This document shows, piece by piece, positions 40,985 to 50,189 of a stretch of 64,000 bases of DNA. The notes below the pieces were generated by a model, which was given only the letters and a program-made list of their open reading frames with translations, made no database searches and had not been told where the DNA came from. Source of the DNA: Candidatus Sulfurimonas marisnigri. Lineage in GTDB: Bacteria; Campylobacterota; Campylobacteria; Campylobacterales; Sulfurimonadaceae. The number at the start of each line of letters is the position of its first letter. Position 1 is the first letter of the stretch. Location of the stretch: assembly GCF_015265475.1 (NCBI RefSeq), contig NZ_CP054493.1, positions 1,550,001 through 1,614,000 on the forward strand, given 5' to 3'. The position numbers and the translations under genes are program-made.

Positions 40985-43954
40985 TTATTTTATCTCACGC
41001 TCTGTTGTAGCAAATGCGTACATCTCCCCAGCTTCATTTACCAAAGCTGTAGCTGTTAGAAAAATATCAATAATTGAACCGGATTTTGTTTTTCTTTTTG
41101 TTTGATAAGGCTCCATAATTTCATGCTTAGCAAGCTTTTGTATAAGCTTTAAGTTCTCTTTTTTTAGTTCATTTGGAATTATCTCTTTTACATTCATCTT
41201 CAATGCTTCGGCTTCGCTCCATCCGTACATTTTTTTTGCCATCGGGTTCCATGCCAAAATTTTCCCGTCTAAATCCTGCATGGTGATAGCATCATTTGCA
41301 TCTCTGATGATAACAGCCATGTGCAGTAGTCTTTGATTGGCATCACTGAGCCTTTCTCTCATCTTTATGATTTCCGTGATATCCACAAAGGTGATGACCG
41401 CTCCTTCGATAATATTCTCTAGCGTGCGGTATGGCTGGATACGCATCATATACCATCTGCCGTCTATAGTTTGCACCTCAATCTCTTTTGGAATCAAAGT
41501 GTCAAGAGTCCTTTGTATGTCACTTTTTAAGTTGTCATAACCGACAAGGTTTGAAGCAATATGGCTGAGTGGCCGTCCTAAATCATTTGGAAGAAGGTTG
41601 ATTATTTTAGTGAGTGCGGGAGTAAAACGGAGTATGCAAAGTTTTTGGTCAACAAACACAGTTCCTATATCTGTACCTGCTAAAAGGTTGTTCATATCAT
41701 TGTTTGAGCGGGATAAATCTACGACTTTGATTTGCAGTTCGGTATTGACTGTTGAGAGCTCCTCGTTTACCGATTGCAACTCCTCTTTTGAAGTTTCAAG
41801 CTCTTCGTTTGTAGATTGCAACTCTTCATTCACAGACTGAAGTTCTTCACTAAAGGACTTCATCTCTTCATTTGAGTTTTCAAGTTTTTCATTGGCAGTT
41901 TTTAAAAACTCTCCTTGGTCTAGAAGCTCTTTTGTGAGTTTTTCTATTTGCATACCGGCATCTGACTCTGAAATATTTTTTTCATTCAATGAGAGCTCTT
42001 TTTGCTGCTCTTGTGAGATGGGAATTTCTTCAAAAATCACCAGATAAAGCGAAGAGTCATCATCTGTTGAAAGGCCTGTTTGCACCGGAATAATCACCAG
42101 ATTCACCTTTAGAAAAGTATTATTTATTTTTACACTAAGCGTTGGGCTGTGTACAATCTTTTTAGTCTGTACTGCCTTATGCAGAGCTATACTTATAGCG
42201 CGATGCAACCCTTTTCGTGCCATTTTTATAATGTTGCTGGTGCCTGGTTCACCTGATGGAAGTTCAAAATATGCTCCCGTATGCCCATGCAGATAGAGAA
42301 GGTCCCCCTTGTCATTGACAAGCGTGGCCGCATGTGAGATATATTTTAAAAGGGTTTGTTCTGTTAACTCTTTAAATGGTAGCTTTAATGGTTGAATCTC
42401 TTTTTCAACCATCTGCGGTGTAGTTGAACGGATGGAATTTCCGACGGGAAATATCTTACTTATGTTGATTTTATGCTCCTTGCTGGAATACTCTTTGCGC
42501 TCATAAATATTTGCTTTATTGTCGATTACAGAAAAAAGGTTTTCATAATCACCAATGGCCTCGGAACTTCCCAAAAACAAAATTCCACCCGGATTGAGTG
42601 CATAATGGAACAATGGGAAAATCTTCTTTTGCAACTCTGAGTTCATGTAGATAAGTAGATTTCTGCAACTGACGAGGTCAATTTTTGAAAATGGAGGGTC
42701 TTTGATAAGATTTTGTTCAGAAAAAATCAGCATATCTCTGATATTTTTGTTTACTCGGTAAGTGTTCCCGTTTGACTCAGGTTTAAAAAAATAAGATAAC
42801 CGCTCGCTGGAGATATCTGCTACAATATCCGCAGGGTAGATTCCAGCACGAGCTTTAGCTATAGCATTTGGGTCGATGTCGGTAGCAAAGATTTGGATTG
42901 GATTTTTTTTTTGAGTCTTGTGCATGTACTCTTTAATGAGGATTGCGATTGAGTAAGCTTCCTCCCCGGTTGAACAGCCTGCTGTCCATACCCTGATAGT
43001 GTCGTTTTCTGATTTGTTTATAAAAAGTTTTTGGATGACTTTTTCTAGCGATGCAAATGCGACTGGGTCGCGGAAAAAATTTGTCACTCCTATGAGAAGT
43101 TCATGAAAAAGGGCATCTATCTCCTCCGGTGTCTGCTGGAGATACCTAACATACTCTTCTATCATCTCAATCTGATGCAGTGCCATGCGCCTTGCTATAC
43201 GGCGGTTTATAGTGCTTGCTTTATAGTTGGAAAAATCATGACCGACATTGGAACGGAGTATGATAAATATTTTATTGAGTTCATTTTCATGTTGTTGGCT
43301 TATGGTTAGTTCGGTTTTATTTATGATAAAAAAGGCATGTTGAACATAGGCGATAAGCTTCGATGGCATTTCAGTCAGCGGCAACTCGAAATCAACCAAA
43401 CCCGTAGCAATTGCACTTTTTGGCATGCCGTCATACTCGGCAGTATCTGGCTTTTGTACTATTACCATTCCTCCCTCTTCTTTAATGGCTTTAATCCCCT
43501 GTGTCCCATCGCTTCCGGTTCCGGAGAGAATAATTCCGATTGCCCTCTCGTGCTGGTCATGAGCCAAAGAACGAAAAAAGAAATCTATGGGAAGACGGTG
43601 ACCTCTAGGGGATGGAGGCTCAAGGAGTTGCAGTTTTCCGTTGATAAAGGCCATGTCAAAGTTAGGGGGGATGATGTAGGTGCAGTTTGGTTCTACTTTC
43701 ATCCCATCTTGAACCTCATACACTTTCATTGTTGTGTATCTTTGGATGATTTCTGTAAGAATGCTTTTGTGATCAGGGGCTAAATGCTGAACTATAACAA
43801 AAGCCATGTTCATATTTATCATCTCCGGCATAGCAGAAAAAAAAGCTCCAAAAGATGAAATACCGCCAGCTGAAGCGCCTATACCGACTATTGGGAAGTT
43901 TATACGATTTTGTGTTTCATTTTCAGCAGAACTCATCTCTTTTTTTTTTACCAT
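40985..43954 (-). CDS. CheB-CheR-PAS fusion protein
   Basis: A 989-residue fusion of a chemoreceptor methylesterase, a methyltransferase and PAS sensors. The CheB part (residues 20-210) has a complete triad: Ser28 in GIGASAGG, His57 in VQHLAPDH, Asp149 in GSGTDGTQG. It lacks the receiver domain of normal CheB. The CheR part (230-500) has GVTNFFRDP and the SAM site TAGCSTGEEAYS. A coiled coil rich in SVNEELQSTNEELE repeats follows, then two PAS domains. A run of ten A follows ATGGT, so a slip there would shift the frame; a second in-frame ATG is six codons on. A partner kinase gene is next. Confidence 0.9.
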   Translation of the reverse strand: MVKKKEMSSAENETQNRINFPIVGIGASAGGISSFGAFFSAMPEMINMNMAFVIVQHLAPDHKSILTEIIQRYTTMKVYEVQDGMKVEPNCTYIIPPNFDMAFINGKLQLLEPPSPRGHRLPIDFFFRSLAHDQHERAIGIILSGTGSDGTQGIKAIKEEGGMVIVQKPDTAEYDGMPKSAIATGLVDFELPLTEMPSKLIAYVQHAFFIINKTELTISQQHENELNKIFIILRSNVGHDFSNYKASTINRRIARRMALHQIEMIEEYVRYLQQTPEEIDALFHELLIGVTNFFRDPVAFASLEKVIQKLFINKSENDTIRVWTAGCSTGEEAYSIAILIKEYMHKTQKKNPIQIFATDIDPNAIAKARAGIYPADIVADISSERLSYFFKPESNGNTYRVNKNIRDMLIFSEQNLIKDPPFSKIDLVSCRNLLIYMNSELQKKIFPLFHYALNPGGILFLGSSEAIGDYENLFSVIDNKANIYERKEYSSKEHKINISKIFPVGNSIRSTTPQMVEKEIQPLKLPFKELTEQTLLKYISHAATLVNDKGDLLYLHGHTGAYFELPSGEPGTSNIIKMARKGLHRAISIALHKAVQTKKIVHSPTLSVKINNTFLKVNLVIIPVQTGLSTDDDSSLYLVIFEEIPISQEQQKELSLNEKNISESDAGMQIEKLTKELLDQGEFLKTANEKLENSNEEMKSFSEELQSVNEELQSTNEELETSKEELQSVNEELSTVNTELQIKVVDLSRSNNDMNNLLAGTDIGTVFVDQKLCILRFTPALTKIINLLPNDLGRPLSHIASNLVGYDNLKSDIQRTLDTLIPKEIEVQTIDGRWYMMRIQPYRTLENIIEGAVITFVDITEIIKMRERLSDANQRLLHMAVIIRDANDAITMQDLDGKILAWNPMAKKMYGWSEAEALKMNVKEIIPNELKKENLKLIQKLAKHEIMEPYQTKRKTKSGSIIDIFLTATALVNEAGEMYAFATTEREIK
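43941..43950 (-). repeat. A10 tract at the start of the CheB-CheR gene
   Basis: Ten consecutive A (coding strand) begin five bases after the ATG and encode part of Val-Lys-Lys-Lys. A single-base gain or loss would put most of the gene out of frame from this start. A second ATG at codon 7, after the tract, could still be used but has only a weak ribosome binding site. Confidence 0.85.
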
Positions 43955-44108
43955 AATAACCCTTGATTTGAATAATTATTTTTAATATTATCTATTTTAA
44001 ACTGTTAAATAACTGATTTGGTATCTATTAAACTCTTAATTTTTCATACCAATTCGTATTGATAAGCAAAACTTAAAATATATATAACCCAATTATTTAA
44101 TTTCAATG

Positions 44109-44155
44109 GCATTTTCCATAAAAGATATAAAGATAGACTTTCTTATGTTATAAAT
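44109..44155. promoter_or_regulatory. Shared upstream element, permease copy
   Basis: This segment repeats the one upstream of mntP; its core is ATAAAGATAGACTTTCTTAT. It ends about 25 bases before the permease start, where the -10 and -35 regions should be, with TATAAA at its edge. A regulator that controls metal or metalloid export could bind both copies. Confidence 0.5.
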
Positions 44156-44180
44156 AGACAAAAAGATAAAAGCAGTAATA

Positions 44181-44594
44181 ATGAAAAAAGCATTTATAAA
44201 AGCATCACTTGGATTTTTTTCCATGATACCGATGATAGTTGCAACAGTTGCACTTGTAGGTCTGATGCAGGTACATGTAACTCCGCAGACACTCTCAAAA
44301 TTATTTGGTCATGGTGATATTCTCGATGTTTTAACAGGAACTCTTGTCGGTGCAGTTTCAGTAGGACAAGGTATACTCTCTTACGTCATAGCTGGTGAAC
44401 TAATAGAACAAGGTGTCTCTTTTTATGCCATGAGCGCCTTTACTCTTGCTTGGGTAACTATCGGTCTTGTTCAAATACCGGCTGAAGCTTCTGTATTTGG
44501 ACTTAGATTTACTTTTTATCGCAATATTTTAGCTCTAATAAGCACTATATTGGTTTCATATTTTACTGTTATCAGTTTGGAATTGTTGTCATGA
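44181..44594 (+). CDS. Two-piece permease, N-terminal component (DUF318-like)
   Basis: A 137-residue membrane protein with about four helices. The stretch LTGTLVGAVSVGQGILSYVI and the GxxSxGxGPxxxY-like loop resemble one half of the DUF318/ArsP predicted permeases, which normally are single chains of about 300 residues with two homologous halves. No Cys is present, so the As(III)-thiolate mechanism of ArsP is unlikely. The stop overlaps the start of the next gene by four bases (ATGA), so this is a real two-gene arrangement. The substrate is unknown. Confidence 0.65.
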   Translation: MKKAFIKASLGFFSMIPMIVATVALVGLMQVHVTPQTLSKLFGHGDILDVLTGTLVGAVSVGQGILSYVIAGELIEQGVSFYAMSAFTLAWVTIGLVQIPAEASVFGLRFTFYRNILALISTILVSYFTVISLELLS

Positions 44595-45085
44595 AAATAA
44601 ACTTTAAAGGTCTTAAATTTTTAGCAGCTGTATCGCTTATATATCTAACACTTTTTATATTTGACACATCAAATACTTTCGCTTCAATACAAAAGAGCGG
44701 AACTATTTTATATAATCTTTTACCGATTTTTTTATTTATTATTTTTATAACAGCTATGCTTAACTACTTTTTAAAACCAAAAGAGATTATTAAACATTTT
44801 GGAAAAGAGAGCGGTATAAAAGGTGTAATATACTCAGTTCTTGGAGGAGTTTTAAGCCATGGTCCAATCTACGCGTGGTACGGCGTTTTGAGTGATATGA
44901 GAAACGAGGGAGTAAAAGACAGACTTCTGGTCACTTTTCTCTATGCCCGTGCAGTCAAGCTTCCTCTACTTCCATTTATGATTGATCTATTTGGAGTTTT
45001 ATTTACAATCATAATGACTGTGTACATACTTTTATCATCAGTGCTACAAGGTGTAGCTATGGAATATTTAGAAAAAAGACGTTAA
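44591..45085 (+). CDS. Two-piece permease, C-terminal component (DUF318-like)
   Basis: A 164-residue membrane protein with about five helices. GVIYSVLGGVLSHGPIYAWY and YARAVKLPLLPFM are recognisable from the DUF318 permease family. Together with the preceding gene it makes one full-length permease, probably as a heterodimer. The gene ends just before a TACATGTA palindrome and a convergent ferritin-like gene. Confidence 0.72.
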   Translation: MKINFKGLKFLAAVSLIYLTLFIFDTSNTFASIQKSGTILYNLLPIFLFIIFITAMLNYFLKPKEIIKHFGKESGIKGVIYSVLGGVLSHGPIYAWYGVLSDMRNEGVKDRLLVTFLYARAVKLPLLPFMIDLFGVLFTIIMTVYILLSSVLQGVAMEYLEKRR

Positions 45086-45112
45086 ACACCAAAATACAAT
45101 CTACATGTAATA

Positions 45113-45628
45113 CTATTTGATAGTACTTTTAATGTCTGTTATAAACTCTGCAATATCATCATGTAAGGCTTGTAAATCTTCTTCATGTTCAACTTCATCA
45201 GCTAAAATCTCTGATACAAGATTATATGTAATAATATCCTTGTCTTTAACTATATCAGCAATTGAAGAGTAAGTACTGATTGCACACTGCTCGCCTTTTA
45301 TTGAGTCTTGAAGGATTGCAACAACATCAAAATTTTTAGGCTCTTCGTAACCGCAGTTTGTGTGTGTAAACCAATCTTTAGGGTTTAGTATAGGCGTTCC
45401 ACCAAGCTGAAGTATTCTATCTGCCACCATAGTTGCATGTCTTAGCTCATCTGCTGCATGTTGATTTAACTCTGCAATTGCCGCATCTTTCATAATTCCT
45501 TTAATCACTTTTGCTTCTATAAAATACTGATAATACGCCAACCACTCATCTGCATACGCCTTGTTTAAAAGTCTAATGACTTCGCTAATCTCTATACCTT
45601 TAATAATCGAATTCCCTCTAATAGCCAT
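45113..45628 (-). CDS. Ferritin-like/Dps-like protein
   Basis: A 171-residue four-helix-bundle protein of the ferritin-like (bacterioferritin/Dps-like) group. Iron ligands are suggested by DEWLAYYQYF (residues 27-36), DELRHATM (60-67) and DEVEHEEDL near 150. Two Cys lie in the loop NCGYE and GEQC, as in the thermophilic Dps-like proteins with a Cys pair. It probably stores iron and removes peroxide in the cytoplasm. It is monocistronic. Confidence 0.82.
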   Translation of the reverse strand: MAIRGNSIIKGIEISEVIRLLNKAYADEWLAYYQYFIEAKVIKGIMKDAAIAELNQHAADELRHATMVADRILQLGGTPILNPKDWFTHTNCGYEEPKNFDVVAILQDSIKGEQCAISTYSSIADIVKDKDIITYNLVSEILADEVEHEEDLQALHDDIAEFITDIKSTIK

Positions 45629-45750
45629 AATATACTCCTTTTGTTTTATTGTACATAAAAATTAATTATTACAAAATAAAACTTAATATAATTAATATGT
45701 TTTTTTATATTTATCTGATACTATTTTTAAATTACGGTCTGGAGTGCATT

Positions 45751-47097
45751 ATGATTAATCAGCGTTTTATCTTAACAATCATGCCTTTTATGCTATCTAC
45801 CAGCCTCTATGCACAAAACAACTCAGAGGAAAAAGCTAAATGGGGTGATGTATCTGGTCTTATTCGCTTTTACTATGTTTTTTCTCCTTCTTATATCAAA
45901 AGTGGCCGTTCTAAAGATTACAGTATTGATGGAAGCGCAATTGGTGGACACATTCGCTACACCTCACCTACTTTATCAAATATTGGAGCTTCTGCTGCAC
46001 TCTACTATGCACAGGATACCGGACTAAACAACTTTGATAATCCAGACACAATAGGTGCAGCTGGACGGTTTTTTACAAAAGATTATTCAGCCAAAGCTGT
46101 TCTTGGAGAAGTAAACCTGTTTTATAAAGACAAACTGCATCAGATTATTGCAGGGCGACAAAAGATAGATTCTCCTTTAACGAATTCCATCTACACATAT
46201 ATGCCAAATATGTTTGAAGCACTATATTATTCAAACTCAAATATTTCTAATAATCAATTTATAGTTCTTCAGATAGATAAAATGGCTTATGGAACAAGAG
46301 CACCAGTAGAGTTTGGGCTGATTGGTGAGACTACAAAAACTGCAGGTTCAACACAAAGTGCTATTGATATCAGGGGAGATTTTTTACAAGTTGAGCAACA
46401 AATATTGGCAGATAGCACAGCCTCAACAAATGGAATCTCTGGATTGGCTCTTATAAACAGTTCACTTCCTAACACCACTCTGCGTCTATGGGATTTTTAT
46501 GTACATGACATTATCAATATGCTCTATGTTGATGCAATCTATAAAAATAAATACAATGATGAACCCTACTACTTCTCTGCGCAGTACCTGAATGTGCGTA
46601 GTGTTGGAAAGAACTTAGCTTCAGCATGGCTAGATGCAAATAATGCAAATCTGTATGGTGTAAAAGCCAGCTTCAATTATAAAAATATTTCTACTTATGT
46701 AGCCTACAACCACTCAGGAAATGCAAAAATACTAAACCCTTTGGGAGGTGACCCGGCATACACCTCTTCATTTTTTTCAAGAAATGCATACAGAGCAAAT
46801 GTTGATGCATTTAAACTATGAATGAATTTTCAACTTGCAAAAAATTTCAAAATTATCACAAGTCATGCTGATTACGGACAATCAACCACTGATGGTACAT
46901 TCTCGCCGGCAAAACCGGTTGAAGCGGCAACGCAGCCAAAAGGCGATGCAATAGAATCTGCTTTACTTTTTTCATATTTTCCGATAAAATCTATAAATAT
47001 ACTAAGTGGTATTATTTATAAAACTAGTGAGTATTTTTACTCTGGTGAACAGGTTAAACTTCTAGATTTAGACTTGCTCATTACATATAAATTCTAA
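45751..47097 (+). pseudogene. OprD-like outer-membrane porin interrupted by an in-frame TGA
   Basis: The frame encodes a porin of about 448 residues in total, with a signal peptide (FILTIMPFMLSTSLYA) and beta-strand alternation throughout. It is cut by one TGA at 46819-46821, after residue 356, in AYRANVDAFKL. The same frame continues as MNFQLAKNFKII and ends in LDLDLLITYKF with the terminal Phe typical of outer-membrane barrels. The length of both parts together fits OprD-type porins of Campylobacterota. A sense codon (probably Arg) has become TGA. GGAG precedes the ATG. Either the gene is dead, the TGA is read through, or it is a sequencing error. The lost end holds the last strands, so the truncated barrel should not fold. 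Confidence 0.85.
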
Positions 47098-47107
47098 AGG
47101 TGTTTTA

Positions 47108-47848
47108 ATGGGTAAGGTTGCAATTATTTTTCTAATAACATTCTCATTTTTGCAAGCTTCAGGGCAAATATTAACTATTAACTCTGGCTACAGCTTTCCT
47201 GAAACAAACCTTCTTGAGTCAATCATAAAAGAGGGATTTAAAAGAGCTAATATTGCACTTAAATACCAACCCCTTCCAAATCAACGCTCTTTAATCAATG
47301 CCAATAATGGTGTTGATGACGGAGAAGCTGCAAGAATTTGGGAAATCAATGAGCATTACCCAAATTTAATTCGTATTCCAGTAGCAATTCATTCAATTGA
47401 CCTCGTTGTTCTAAGCAGAGAGAACCTGCATATTAAAGAGTCATCAGATTTGACATTTTACAATGTTGGCGTTATAAGAGGGATGAAAATTGCAGAACAA
47501 ATTACTGAGAATGCCAAACCTCTTTCAATAACAAAAACAACCAATCATATAACGTTAATAAAAATGCTATCTAGTCATAGGCTTGATGTTATAGTAACAA
47601 GTAAAATTTCACTACTCTCAGGACTCAATGAAACAAAAGAGAAAAATTTATTTATGCTTTCAAAACCTCTTGTTTCACGTCCTTTATATATGCACTTGCA
47701 TAAAAAGCATAAAAAGCTTATACCTCAGCTCGAAGAAGCGTTCAATTCAATGATAGAAGATGGTACACTAAAGCAAATTCGTGACACTTTTCTTAAGGAT
47801 TTAGAGAGCCATATAGCCAATACAGTTAGGATTATCAAAGATGATTAA
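47108..47848 (+). CDS. Periplasmic solute-binding protein (SBP family 3-like)
   Basis: A 246-residue protein with a signal peptide (AIIFLITFSFLQASG) and the two-lobe fold of family 3 solute-binding proteins: ILTINSGYSFPET at the first strand, DDGEAARI in the first lobe, GVIRGMKIAEQ at the hinge, and the C-terminal HKKLIPQLEEAFNSMIEDG helix. No ABC transporter is nearby. It lies between a porin and a membrane GGDEF/EAL protein and overlaps the latter by eight bases. It is thus more likely a ligand sensor for the signalling protein than part of an importer. Confidence 0.82.
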   Translation: MGKVAIIFLITFSFLQASGQILTINSGYSFPETNLLESIIKEGFKRANIALKYQPLPNQRSLINANNGVDDGEAARIWEINEHYPNLIRIPVAIHSIDLVVLSRENLHIKESSDLTFYNVGVIRGMKIAEQITENAKPLSITKTTNHITLIKMLSSHRLDVIVTSKISLLSGLNETKEKNLFMLSKPLVSRPLYMHLHKKHKKLIPQLEEAFNSMIEDGTLKQIRDTFLKDLESHIANTVRIIKDD

Positions 47849-50189
47849 AAACTTTTTATATAACTATTTTATTGACAGAAAAATATCTTTCAAGTTAATG
47901 ATACTTACACTGCTTTTCAGTGCAGTTATAACCTTAATAATTAGCATAATACAACTTTATATGGACTACAGAAACGGCATAAAATCAATAAATACACAAC
48001 TTTCTCTTATTGAGTCAGGTTATATAGCCAGTATCAATCAAAGCATTTGGGTATATGACAAGAAACAGACTCTTTTACAGCTAGATGGGATTTTAAACCT
48101 ACCGGACATTGAATTTACTGCTATAGAGCTTACAGAAGGCGAACACTATGAACGTGGAAATGAGGTAAATAAAAATTTTATTACAAAAAAAATCCAACTT
48201 TCATATCAACATGATTATGAAGAAATTATATTGGGTGAACTCACTGTGGTTGCTGATTTAAATAAACTTTACCAACAACTTGTTGATAAAATTATTGTTA
48301 TATTATTATCTCAAGGTATTAAAACATTTTTAATCTCATTTTTTATACTCTTTATCTTCCAAAGATTGGTAACGCAACATCTTGAAAAAATAGCAGAGTA
48401 CGCTAAATCTTTAAGAGTTTACTCTAAATCTAAACCTTTAATTCTCAATAAAACTATTTCCAAATCTAACCATGATGAACTTGATAATCTTACAGAATCT
48501 ATTAATTCAATGCAAAATCAACTTTATAAATCATTTTTAAATCTATCTTCTGAATTAGAGGCAAGAAAAAAATCAGATAGATCTTTGCTAGAGTACAAAA
48601 AAGCATTAGATGCCAGTGCTTATGTTTCTAAGAGTGACTTAAACGGTGATATAACTTATGTAAACGATGCACTCTGCTCAATTACCGGATATACAAGAGA
48701 AGAACTTATAGGAAAACAACACAATATTTTCAGATATAAAGAAACTCCACCAATTGAGTATAAGGAGATGTGGGACACCATACAAAATAAAAAAGTATGG
48801 AGAGGGAGTATGAAAAATGTTAAAAAAGATGGAAGCTGCTTTTATATCAGTCAGACAATCATCCCTATCTTAGACACTCACGGAAATATTATTGAATACA
48901 TTGCTTTACGCTATGATATTACAGAACTTGTAGAAAAAACAAAAATGTTAGAAAGACATTACGAAACAGATACTCTCACAAAACTAGGTAACCGTTTTAA
49001 ACTTTTAAATGACATTGAAAATAGCGAACACCCTTCTCTTGCTATTGTAGATATAGATTCATTTAAGCAGATTAATGATTTTTACGGACATGAGATAGGG
49101 GACTATGTCATCATAGAGCTCTCTAAAAGGTTATTAGAACAGGCAGATGGTCGCTATACGGAAGCATACAGATTGCAAGCTGACCAGTTTGCATTTATTT
49201 GCAAGGCGTGCACAACAAAAGATCAATTTAAAGATACTATCGAGAATCTAATAAAAGAGTTAACAAAGAAACCTATATTTTTTCAACAACATGAAATAAT
49301 AATTGGAGTGACTGTTGGCATAGCCACCAATAAGCAAGATTTATTCATTGATGCAGATATAGGATTAAAATTAGCTAAGCAATTGAAAAAAGATTTTGTT
49401 ATATATGACAAAGCTTTCAACATTGAAAAAGAGTATGAAAATAATCTGGAGTGGACAAAAAAAGTAAAAAAAGCAATAGAGGATGGTAGAATAGTCGCTT
49501 TTTTTCAGCCTATATATAATCAAAACAGCAAAAAAGTTGAAAAATTCGAAGCACTTGTAAGAATGATAGATATTGATGGAAAAATAATTTCTCCATTTTT
49601 CTTTTTAGAGATTGCGAAAAAAGCCAAACTTTATACAAAAATCACAATGATTATGATTGATAAGGCAATTGAAGCAGCTAAACATCATGATTATGAATTT
49701 TCAATCAACCTCACCATAGATGATATAATCAATCAAGAAACAACTGACTATTTTATACAAAAAGTAAGAGAGAGTAATATTGGCCACAAAATAGTTATTG
49801 AACTTGTTGAATCAGAAGGAATAGAAAACTTTAATGATTTTTATTCATTTATCGAAAAAGCAAAACTTCTTGGATGTAAATTGGCTATAGATGATTTTGG
49901 AACAGGCTACTCGAATTTCGAATATCTGTTAAAATTAGATGTCGACTATGTAAAGATTGATGGATCACTTATTAAGAATATAGATACAAATAAGCATATG
50001 CGCCTTGTTTCAGAGACAATAATCTCATTTGCCAAAATTGCAAATATGAAAACTATTGCAGAGTTTGTATCACACAAAAAGATTTCAGACATTGTCTCAG
50101 AAATAGGAGTTGACTTTATTCAAGGCTACTATATTGGAGAACCTATGCCGTATAATGAGATTGAAAAATTTGAACATATAGTGATTTAG
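47841..50189 (+). CDS. Membrane PAS/degenerate GGDEF/EAL c-di-GMP phosphodiesterase
   Basis: A 782-residue signalling protein. A helix at 18-38 and another near 150-172 bound a periplasmic region of about 110 residues, followed by a HAMP-like linker and a PAS domain (245-365; DASAYVSKSDLNGD). The GGDEF domain is degenerate: the signature is replaced by LQADQFAF, so it should not make c-di-GMP. The EAL domain looks active: FEALVR, NLTIDDI, ELVESEG, DDFGTGYSN, and QGYYIGEP at the end. It should therefore degrade c-di-GMP in response to a periplasmic signal, perhaps supplied by the binding protein just before it. Its stop overlaps that of the convergent alanine dehydrogenase gene. Confidence 0.88.
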   Translation: MIKNFLYNYFIDRKISFKLMILTLLFSAVITLIISIIQLYMDYRNGIKSINTQLSLIESGYIASINQSIWVYDKKQTLLQLDGILNLPDIEFTAIELTEGEHYERGNEVNKNFITKKIQLSYQHDYEEIILGELTVVADLNKLYQQLVDKIIVILLSQGIKTFLISFFILFIFQRLVTQHLEKIAEYAKSLRVYSKSKPLILNKTISKSNHDELDNLTESINSMQNQLYKSFLNLSSELEARKKSDRSLLEYKKALDASAYVSKSDLNGDITYVNDALCSITGYTREELIGKQHNIFRYKETPPIEYKEMWDTIQNKKVWRGSMKNVKKDGSCFYISQTIIPILDTHGNIIEYIALRYDITELVEKTKMLERHYETDTLTKLGNRFKLLNDIENSEHPSLAIVDIDSFKQINDFYGHEIGDYVIIELSKRLLEQADGRYTEAYRLQADQFAFICKACTTKDQFKDTIENLIKELTKKPIFFQQHEIIIGVTVGIATNKQDLFIDADIGLKLAKQLKKDFVIYDKAFNIEKEYENNLEWTKKVKKAIEDGRIVAFFQPIYNQNSKKVEKFEALVRMIDIDGKIISPFFFLEIAKKAKLYTKITMIMIDKAIEAAKHHDYEFSINLTIDDIINQETTDYFIQKVRESNIGHKIVIELVESEGIENFNDFYSFIEKAKLLGCKLAIDDFGTGYSNFEYLLKLDVDYVKIDGSLIKNIDTNKHMRLVSETIISFAKIANMKTIAEFVSHKKISDIVSEIGVDFIQGYYIGEPMPYNEIEKFEHIVI

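Noticed and set aside
43103-43783. Two + strand frames inside the CheB-CheR gene
   Set aside because: They are antisense to conserved methyltransferase and methylesterase motifs and have no start signals.
44591-44594. The permease pair as a frameshifted single gene
   Set aside because: The overlap is a clean ATGA stop-start, and both proteins have good termini, so a natural two-gene arrangement fits better than a broken gene.
46819-46821. TGA recoded as a sense codon in this organism
   Set aside because: TGA serves as a normal stop at the ends of intact genes here, for example the Lon-like gene. The HD-GYP gene with an internal TGA also has other stops, so decay explains both cases.
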